Shown: positions 57,346 to 64,000 of the stretch, one piece after another
Layout of the letters: every line of letters starts with the position of its first letter
Position numbering within the stretch: the first letter of the stretch is position 1
Source: Tolypeutes matacus
Lineage: Eukaryota; Chordata; Mammalia; Cingulata; Chlamyphoridae
NCBI GenBank assembly: GCA_026826555.1
Contig: JAKSZT010054570.1
Coordinates: 2,672,959-2,736,958 of the forward strand
Direction of reading: 5' to 3'
DNA: 64,000 bases
Made by a program: the position numbers and the translations under genes
Notes under the pieces: model-generated
What the model was told of the DNA's origin: nothing
What the model saw: only the letters and a program-made list of their open reading frames with translations
Databases searched by the model: none

Positions 57346-57552
57346 TACACATCCTGGGGCCTTGCCGCCACACTTATGGAAGATGTTTGTGTGGGATGTG
57401 GTGGGAGGTGTGTGTGATGGGCAACATGGGAATCCCGGTGGGTTCCGTGTAATACTTTAGGTAATCTAAGCACCTCATAAAATATATTTATATATATATA
57501 AATAACATTTTTGTAAGCAAAAAAAAAAAAGTGAGCAAGCAAAAAAAAAAAA
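57346..57552 (+). mobile_element. Unnamed A-tailed retroelement, third copy, with 5' inversion
   Basis: 57367-57500 matches the last part of the family copies at 30955-32255 and 44935-45290 ('agatgtttgtgtgggatg', 'gtaatctaagcacctca', 'taacatttttgtaagcaaa') and ends in two A runs. The first 21 bases (57346-57366) are the reverse complement of the family sequence at 45078-45098. A 14-bp TSD with one mismatch (agaa(c/t)taatttact) lies at 57332-57345 and 57553-57566. An inverted 5' piece plus poly(A) plus TSD is the twin-priming signature of L1-driven insertion. Confidence 0.85.
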
Positions 57553-57566
57553 AGAATTAATTTACT

Positions 57567-57935
57567 GACATTGCTATCGCAGGATAAAAGTTCTGTTTGC
57601 CTGCTTATGCATGTCAAAAGATATCAATGGATAAAGTTCTTTTCTGAAGCTGACTTTCAAAATTTTAAGTTTATTCTACGTATTTATGTAATATCTCCCT
57701 CCATGCAATTCTTCACTAATACACCCAGGTAAATGGGTTCACAGGACAATGAGAGGCATATTTCTTAAATTCTTTAACCAGCATTCCTGGAAATATTTAT
57801 TTAAAAGACAAGACATGCACTTTTACCCTAAAGTTATATTTAGAAGTTTAATTAATCAAAATACAATATAATCACATTTATCAATCAAAATAAGCTATAT
57901 TATGCTATAGTAACAAATATCTCCTAAATCCCAAA
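57567..57935. other. No recognisable feature
   Basis: AT-rich sequence without identifiable repeat or gene. Confidence 0.4.
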
Positions 57936-57939
57936 GGCT

Positions 57940-58200
57940 CAAAACAACAGAAGTTTATTTCTTGCTCTCATGACCTGTCCCACATGGGTAGACAGGTAGC
58001 TCTGCTCATCTTAGTCACTCAGGGACTCAGTTTGATGGAGGTTCCCACAATCACCTCAGTGGGTAAATGGGGAACTGCAGTGTCTCACATTGGCAATTAA
58101 ACGCTTCCAACAGGTAACAGCAAAAGGCAATGCTTTCATTTCCATTTAATTGGCTAAAAAATTTATCCAATCATTTTCAAGTAATTCCTGTCAAATAGTG
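57940..58200 (-). mobile_element. MaLR-like LTR fragment, - strand
   Basis: 'gctatagtaacaaatatctcc', 'aggctcaaaacaacagaag' and 'tttatttcttgctctcatgac' follow the reversed R/U3 order of old MaLR-type LTRs. 'ggcaattaaacgcttccaac' near 58093 also fits. Ends not defined. Confidence 0.5.
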
Positions 58201-58253
58201 GAGGTTTTTTGTTGTTCTTCTTCTTTCTTTTTTTTACTATTTTAGGCTTAAAC

Positions 58254-58700
58254 TCTAGTTTTACACTGTCCAATATGGCAGTCACTAGCCACGTGTGGTT
58301 AATGAGCTCTTTTTTATTTATTTATTTATTTATTTGTTTGTTTGTTTGTTTGTTTATCACCCCGTTGCTGCTTGTGCTCGCTGTGTCCATTTGCTGTGTG
58401 TGTTTTTTCTGTGTCTGTTTGTCTCCCTTTGTTGCATCATCTCGCCGCGCCAGCTCACCGCACCGCGCGGGCCATCAGCTCACCGCCAGCTTGCCTTCGG
58501 GAGCCCAACCACTTGAGCCACATCGGCCTCCCCAGTGAGCTCTTAAAATGCTAGTCTGAATTAAGATATGCTCTAAGTACAAAATACAAACTAGATTTCC
58601 AAGACTTAGTACCACAAAGAATGTAAAATAACCCATTAACCATTTTTAATATTGATGACATATTCAAATGATATTTTGGACATATTGGGTTAAGTAAAAT
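58254..58700 (-). mobile_element. hAT-like DNA transposon remnant, split by a SINE
   Basis: 'ttttacactgtccaatatgg', 'cactagccacgtgtggtta' and, after the SINE, 'ggacatattgggttaagtaa' are parts of the same type of element as at 50155-50425. A SINE with 9-bp TSD lies inside. Confidence 0.5.
58312..58535 (-). mobile_element. DAS-type SINE, - strand
   Basis: On the - strand: 'ggggaggccgatgtggctc' (A box), a GC-rich middle with repeated 'ggtgagctg' motifs, 'agcgagcacaagcagcaa', then CAAA and AAAT repeats. Perfect 9-bp TSD (tgagctctt) at 58303-58311 and 58536-58544. The usual B-box region is largely missing or altered. Confidence 0.85.
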
Positions 58701-59173
58701 ACATTATGAAAATGTAATTCTCCTGTTTCTTTCTACTGTACTTAATGTGGCTATGAGAAAAATTTTAAATTATATATGTGCCTCATATTATATATTTCCA
58801 CTCCATGTTGCTTTTCTGTCAATTCAGTATTTTGTCAGTCAGTTCAAGAGTCTGCATTTCTCCTTCTCGCAAGGGCCACACAGAAGCCCCGGGGAGGCTG
58901 AGTGTGAAAGGCATTGAGAGTGAGGAGCTTCTCTGTTCTCCCCCAGCATCCATGGAGAGGTACATCATCCCAGCTGGCTTTCTTGGCCACACCCAGCACA
59001 TCCACAACTGATGCCATACTCCCAGCAAGGTTTTCTGCTGACACAGGCCACCACTGAACTCTGACAAGACTTTTTCAATGAGACTAAGAGGCCTCTGGTA
59101 GACTTCTGTCCACTTCAGATGCACCCACCTTCTGAGGAATTGGTCATCTGTTGTTCTCTTACTGCTGTGAATG
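58701..59173. other. No recognised gene
   Basis: 58820-59130 is GC-richer and carries overlapping - strand frames of 101 and 66 codons (58819-59124, 58844-59044). I could not relate either to a known protein. A decayed processed pseudogene on the - strand is possible but not shown: no poly(A) or TSD is visible. Confidence 0.35.
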
Positions 59174-59184
59174 CAAGGCTTCTT

Positions 59185-59355
59185 TTTTTTTTTTTTTTTT
59201 TTTAAAGATTTTATTTATTTATTCATTTATCCCCCCCTTGCTGCTTGTGCTCGCTGGGTCAGCTAACTACGCCGTGCAGGCGGGCTTTGCCTTCACCAGG
59301 AGGCCCCGGGAACCGAACCCGGGGCCTCCCATATGGTAAACGGGAGCCCCACTGA
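59185..59355 (-). mobile_element. DAS-type SINE, - strand
   Basis: On the - strand: 'agtggggctcccgtttacc', 'tgggaggccccgggttcgg' (B box), 'agcgagcacaagcagcaa', then AAAT repeats and poly(A). Perfect 11-bp TSD (caaggcttctt) at 59174-59184 and 59356-59366. The A-box end is missing (5' truncated by about 25 bp). Confidence 0.92.
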
Positions 59356-59543
59356 CAAGGCTTCTTTATAAAGCTGACAGTCCCCTTAAGCAACTCCGCA
59401 AACTTATGTGCGTTTTTTATATTCTCTTCTATTCACATCCCAGGGCTTAGGTTATTGGCCTTTCCTCCCAGAGCACACGTTAGGGATTCATTCAACTCTC
59501 AGTTCTTCTCTAGAAAAATCTCCTCCTTAAGATCTGTGGGAGA

Positions 59544-60094
59544 GGCAGCTGCAGGAGGTGTGAGCATCACTCTTTGGTAGAAGCGTGGGTGGTGGAGGCC
59601 TCTGGGAGGGATGAACCGCCCTCCTGGTGGCGGCAGGGAAGCCAAGCAGGAGCTATGGCCAGTACGGTGGTAGCAATTGGACTGACCCATCGCTGCTGCA
59701 GGATTTGCAGGCAGGTATGTTTTGCAAGCCGTGAAGCATATGGAGCCTCAAATAAAACAAGTTTTTCAAAGTCTTCCAAAATATGCCTTCAGTAGTGGCT
59801 ATTACAGAGGTGGGTTTGAGCCCAAAATGACAAAATGGGAGATAGCATTAATACTAGGTCCCTACTGCCAATAAAGGAAAAATAAGAGATGCTCATTGAC
59901 GAATTATGCTCTTCAATCACTCAGACAAGGGAGGATCTCCTTATTTAGCAGCCAAATCAATGAAGCTAAAGATTTACTAGAAGGTCAAACTAAGAAATGA
60001 AGTAAATGTATGATGAATTTTAAGTTCATATAAATTTGTGTATATGATTGCCAACTTTTTATAATAAAATGCCTCAAAGCTGTTAAAAAAAAAA
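59544..60094 (+). pseudogene. DNAJC19P: DNAJC19 (TIM14/PAM18) processed pseudogene
   Basis: An intronless copy of the mRNA for DNAJC19, the J-protein of the mitochondrial TIM23 import motor. ATG at 59655-59657 starts MASTVVA, and text for the single membrane segment, the linker and the J domain follows in order to TGA at 59998-60000 (C-terminus EGQTKK). A 3' UTR with AATAAA at 60063-60068 and a poly(A) run at 60085-60096 completes it. Lesions: an extra base near 59685-59690 shifts the frame in the membrane segment, a small deletion near 59858, a one-base loss near 59950, and the catalytic HPD of the J domain reads HSD (59918-59926). A 15-bp TSD with two mismatches (aaga(t/c)ctgtg...) lies at 59529-59543 and 60095-60109. 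The 73-codon open frame there is an artefact of the frameshift. Confidence 0.93.
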
Positions 60095-60169
60095 AAGACC
60101 TGTGAGGGAAAACTGGCTAAGCCAATACCTTAAGCCCATTGTTTATGTCACACCTATATAATCTTTTAT

Positions 60170-61440
60170 CCAAACTTTTTTCAAAATTTTTTCCATTAGA
60201 AAAATTGTGGGTGTACAGAAAAATCGTGCAGAAAATTCAGCATTCCCATTTACCACCCTATTATTAGCCCCTTGCATTGCTGTGGTACATTTGTTTATAA
60301 CTGATGAAAGCACATTTTTATAATTGTATGATTAACTATAATTAAAATATAGTTGACTATAGTTCATGGTTTGACTTAGGGTTCACTGTGATGTGAAGTT
60401 TCATGGATTTTTTTAAAATTTTATTCTAGTGATATATATACAACCTAAAATTTTCCCTTTTAACCACATTCAAGTATGTGGATATATATATATAAACAGC
60501 CATAAAAAGGAAGGAAGATCTAATACATGCAACAACATGGGTGAACATTGAAGACATCATGTGGAATGAAATAAGCCAGATACAAAGGGACAAATATTGT
60601 GTGATCTCACATTTTGTTTATCCATTCATCTGTTGATGGACACTTGGGTTGCTTCCATCTTTTGGTAAGTGTGAATAACGCTGCTATGAACATCAGTGTG
60701 CAAATATCTATTCAAGTGTCTGCTTTCAATTCTTTTGAGTATGTACTTGGAAATGGGATGGACAGCTCATATGGTAATTCTATACTTAGCTTTCTGAGGA
60801 ATCCCCAAACAATTTTCCACAGTGGCTGCACCATTTTACAGTCCAACCAACAATGAATGAGTGTTCCTATTTCTCCACATCCTCTCCAACACTTGTTATT
60901 TTTCATTTTTAAATAGTAGCCATCCTAGTGAGTGCGAAATGATATCTCTTGTGGTTTTGATTTGCATTTCCCCATGGCTAATATGTTGAGCATATTTTCA
61001 TGTGCTTATTGTGCACTTGTATCTCTTCTTTGCAGAAATATCTATTCAAGTCTTTTGACAACTTTTCAATTGGGTTGTTTAATCTTTTTGTTGTTGAGTT
61101 GTAGGAGTTCTGTGTATATTCTGGATATTAAACCTTTATCAGATATGTGGTTTCCAAATATTTTCTCCCATTTTGTAAGTTGTCATTTTGTTTTCATGAT
61201 AAAATCCTTTGATTCACAAAAGTTTTTAATTTTGATGAGGTCCCACTTAACTATATTTTCTTTTGTTTCTCGTGCTTTGGGTGTAAAGTCTAAGAAACCT
61301 TAACCTAACACAAGGTACTGAAGATGCTTCCCTATATTTTCTTTTAGGGGTTTTATAGTTATGGCTCTTATATTTAGGTTTTTGATCCATTTTGAGTTGA
61401 TTTTATTTATGGTGTGAGGTGGTGCAATAGTTTTTCAGAA
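60170..61440 (-). mobile_element. Old L1 (L1MA/MB-like) 3' end and ORF2 C-terminal part, - strand, with internal inversion
   Basis: Starts with the reversed 3' UTR ('ttctagtgatatatatacaac' near 60424) and continues with reversed ORF2: 'atccattcatctgttgatgg' at 60621, 'caatgaatgagtgttcc' near 60850, 'gattgcatttccccatggc'-like text near 60960, 'gatattaaacctttatcag' near 61122 and 'ttttgatccattttgagttg' near 61380. Part of the 3' UTR is deleted, and 60476-60612 is in the opposite orientation. Confidence 0.75.
60476..60612 (+). repeat. Inverted block inside the old L1
   Basis: Text such as 'agccataaaaaggaaggaag', 'caacatgggtgaacattga' and 'aataagccagatacaaagg' is L1 ORF2 C-terminal sequence in + orientation. 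The flanking L1 (up to 60475 and from 60613) is in - orientation, and the inverted block is exactly the piece expected at this place. Its edges are near 'atgtgg' and 'ccacat/tcacat' type repeats. Confidence 0.75.
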
Positions 61441-62078
61441 ACCACATGACATATGATGATGCCATTGCTCTGATATCTTTTGTATTATTGAGTTTTCTAG
61501 AATTTTCTAAAGTTGTTTGTAGATTAAAGAGATGAACATGCATATTTTCAGAGATTAACTCTGTTTTTGCTCAGGACTTCTACTAAACTTTTACAAACTA
61601 CCTTTAGTAGAAATTGCCTTAGTCTCTGCAATTTCATTATTGTGCAATAAACCATTATTTTGAAATTCCAAAGTTGTCCTTATGCCTTCATGCAAACAAA
61701 AAAAGAAGTGGAAAGTATGTTTTGCTGACTTCTTTTGCAATGTATTTTAAATTTTTATTAGTTTTAATTTCTAAGAAAATAAATATCGGTAGACATAACC
61801 TACCAAAAAAAATAGTTCCTTAATTTTTAAGAACATAAAGCGTTTCTCAAACCAAAAATTTGAAAACCACTATTGTAGATACATTTTATACTGAGTCCTT
61901 CAGGGTTTTAGCCCATTGAATAAAAAAAAAAACACATTTCCCTCAAAGAGCAGACCTCTCACAATGAAAAAGCCTTAGTTTTCAAGACTATCCTATAAGC
62001 TAAGGGTCTATTTTGCATGACAAAAGTCAGGAATTAGACTCTTAGTTTTCTGCAGACAGCTTTACCTAATGGTATCTT
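61441..62078. other. No recognisable feature
   Basis: Single-copy-looking. 'gcgtttctcaaaccaaaaat' at about 61850 faintly recalls a hAT-type terminal end but is too little to call. Confidence 0.4.
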
Positions 62079-62079
62079 T

Positions 62080-62140
62080 CCTCCCTTCCTTCCTCCCTCC
62101 CTCTATCCCTCCCTCCCTCTCTCCCTCCTTTCCTTCCTAT
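62080..62140. repeat. Pyrimidine (CCTT/CCCT) microsatellite
   Basis: Imperfect array of CCTT and CCCT units next to an L1 3' end. Confidence 0.92.
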
Positions 62141-62505
62141 TAGAAAAGTTGTAGGTTTACAGAAAAATCATGCAGAAAATAGAGTTCCCATATATCACCC
62201 TATTATTAACACCTTGTATTAAAGCAGTACATTTGTTACAATTGATGCAAGAATCTTACTACAATTGTACTATTAACTATAGCCCATGGTTTATATTAGG
62301 GTCCCCTGTTTTTGTTATACAGTCCTATGGTTGTTGTCATTTTATTTAATTTTTATTGTACTACCATGTATAAAACATAAAATGTCTTCTTTTAACCACA
62401 TTGAAAAATGTAATTCAGTGCTGTTAATTACGGTTTACAATGGTGTACTATAAACACCACCGTCCATTACCAAAACTTTTCCGTCACCCCAAACGGAAGT
62501 CTTTT
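62141..62505 (-). mobile_element. Old L1 3'-UTR fragment, - strand
   Basis: It aligns by eye with 60185-60475: 'ttacagaaaaatcatgcaga' vs 'gtacagaaaaatcgtgcaga', and 'accctattattaacacctt' vs 'accctattattagcccctt'. It then extends further into the 3' UTR ('ccattaccaaaacttttccg', 'caccccaaacgg') that is missing from the other copy. Confidence 0.75.
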
Positions 62506-62762
62506 TAATGGTAGAGGGGCTGAGGGAATAAGTTCACTTAGAAAGAATCAGAAATTATTGCGTAATAGTTCAAAATATTATTCTTATACGTGTATAAGCC
62601 ATATTGTGATGGGAAGATGGTGTTTGGTCAGGCCCATGTTTCTGAACACTCACTTCCTGTGCTGCAACTAAGCACTTCAAGATCATCAAAGGATGTATGA
62701 ACAGAGAATGTAGCTAGACAAATGAACTTGTGACTGAAGACTTAGCTTCAAAGCCCCATAGA

Positions 62763-62893
62763 GGGGGACGGATGTGGCTCAAATGGTTGGGCGTCCGTCT
62801 CCCATATGGAGGGGCCCAGGTTCGATCCCCGGGACCTCCCGGTAAAATAAATAAATAAAAAATAAAAATAAAAAAAAAAAAAATAAAAAAAAA
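62763..62893 (+). mobile_element. DAS-type SINE
   Basis: 'gggggacggatgtggctcaa' with A box at 62775-62786, 'cccatatggaggggccc' and a well-kept B box 'ggttcgatccc' (62819-62829), then an A/T tail of AAAT and poly(A). Perfect 13-bp TSD (aaagccccataga) at 62750-62762 and 62894-62906. The clean TSD and B box suggest a young insertion. Confidence 0.93.
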
Positions 62894-62906
62894 AAAGCCC
62901 CATAGA

Positions 62907-64000
62907 TAATCCCAGGCCTACTAAGCTGAATTAGATCACGTGCTCACCCAAGGACTTCTTTACTTGACCCTCTTCTCTCTAGAGGCAAGTGAGTATGAGG
63001 AGTCCCAATTTGTGACCCATATATTCCAGTGGGAGACTGGCTGTAAATTTTCCAAGATGAACACATTTCAACTATCTACATCTCATTACTTCTAGGGCAA
63101 ATAAAGTTGATTCTAAGAAAAAGCTGACCAAAAAAAAAAAAGAGGCAGGGAGTGAGGGGGAGAACCACCCAATCTTAGTAACATTCTAATATTCTATGTT
63201 TTGGGGAGTGGGGAGAGAAGGTGGGTTGCCTTAACTCTCCCTAGGCCAAGTGACGGGCAAAGTACTTGGTTTAATCCTAGATAATAATCAGCCCAGCCCA
63301 CTCAGTCTTCAAGATAAAAACCACCCAGCCTGCCAAGATTCCAGCATCCCTAATAGCAGAAGAGATTTGGAATCAGGTTGCAAATTTATTTGTAATGTGC
63401 TCCAGGAGAGCACTAAGAACCTTGCTGGCTCTTCTTCAGCCCAAATGGGCTTCACTGAGGCCAATACACTACCAACCTCCTGGCAATGAGTCTTGCCAGG
63501 GCCAACAGAGGGTCTGAGAGCCCCCTTGGATGGTGCAGCAGGACAAACCCAGACCCATAATTCTACTGCCACTTGAACAGCATCATTTGGAAGACTTGGG
63601 TATCATTAGAGCTACTTGTAAGCTCAGGTCAGTTTTCTTAGTCCAAGCCACGTTTTTTCATGGTTGGTTAATCCTTTCCCACTGCAAGCCCACTATTGTG
63701 TTCCCAAAATTCCTCACTGTGTTAGTACATGGGACCTAAGTCACTGCCTTTCCTTATTGACTCAGCCTCGTTTGTCCCTCAGTCATTGATGCTTGCCCAA
63801 TGGAGAGGCCCAGTTGCTACCCTGTTGCCTTTTTAAATGGCACCACTGGCTGCCTCAGCCTCTGCTAAGTGTTAGACTCTAGCATGGGGTCATAGAAGTC
63901 TCCTTACCCAGGTTCAACCCATGGAAACTTGGCACCTCCTACCACTTTCAAGGGCAGATGAAGTGCTATACCACTAGGTATAGTGGGATCTGGCCTCCCC
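62907..64000. other. No recognised gene or repeat
   Basis: The final kilobase is GC-richer than the window average. Overlapping open frames on both strands (63250-63489 +, 63309-63572 -, 63530-63739 +) exist but show no domain. An LTR or old ERV fragment is possible but not demonstrated. A short A run lies at about 63130. Confidence 0.4.

Noticed and set aside
59574..59795. 73-codon coding gene
   Set aside because: Only the first codons after the internal ATG match DNAJC19; the rest is a shifted frame of a processed pseudogene.
62763..62893. Possible tRNA-Ala gene because of clear A and B boxes
   Set aside because: It has a poly(A)/AAAT tail, a 13-bp TSD and no complete cloverleaf, so it is a SINE.
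63250..63739. Overlapping frames suggesting an ERV gag/pol remnant
   Set aside because: I found no retroviral motif (no zinc knuckle, protease or RT core) on either strand, so I left it as unidentified.

Overview
The window looks like intergenic or deep-intronic DNA from a placental mammal. I found no exon of a working host protein-coding gene. It is about 60% AT and saturated with retrotransposons. Lineage clues are tRNA-Ala-derived SINEs of the armadillo/xenarthran DAS type (A box, B box, a 'gtgggaggtcctgggttc' core) and several kilobases of young L1 related to xenarthran L1. The long GC-rich right half that I associate with the youngest nine-banded-armadillo DAS subfamily is not seen, so a sloth, an anteater or a non-Dasypus armadillo is as likely as Dasypus. 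Assignment to Xenarthra is inference from remembered repeat families, not from a database search.

Layout. 1-4900: old L1 (L1M/HAL1-like) on the + strand, with a U6 snRNA pseudogene at 2673-2779. 4900-6700: mostly unrecognised, with faint ancient repeats. 6720-15180: old L1 on the - strand, broken by an MLT1-type LTR (about 10265-10810). 15200-18720: MIR elements, one LTR and microsatellites. 18722-30954: a nested L1 complex. Element L1-A carries a SINE pair and a second L1 5' UTR in its ORF1, and is split in ORF2 by L1-B (23137-29341). L1-B is full length (6.2 kb), has a perfect 15-bp target-site duplication (TSD) and an intact 326-codon ORF1, but its ORF2 is broken. 30955-32255: a 1.3-kb non-coding A-tailed element of a family I cannot name; two more copies lie at 44935-45290 and 57346-57552. 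32322-32596: a GGAA-type microsatellite with a 10-N gap. 32597-38366: L1-C, 5'-truncated and interrupted by an L1-tailed AT-rich insert and a SINE. 39440-43615 and 46150-50040: old + strand L1 broken by SINEs and by a polyadenylated MLT1 LTR retrocopy. 50430-52890: the longest stretch with few recognisable repeats. 52890-58700: MLT1-like LTRs, L2, MIR, a solo LTR with 5-bp TSD and hAT-like remnants. 59185-64000: SINEs, a processed DNAJC19 pseudogene, old L1 on the - strand with an internal micro-inversion, and an unrecognised final kilobase.

How the parts relate. Nearly everything here is a product of L1 machinery: the L1s themselves, SINEs, the U6 copy, the DNAJC19 retrocopy, the unnamed A-tailed family (one copy shows a twin-priming 5' inversion) and an LTR transcript reinserted with a poly(A) tail and 13-bp TSD. 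The clearest points for follow-up are the unnamed A-tailed family, the retroposed LTR, the L1 3'-UTR swapping/chimeric insert and the duplicated L1 5' UTR. I found no new enzymatic or defence system, and say so plainly.
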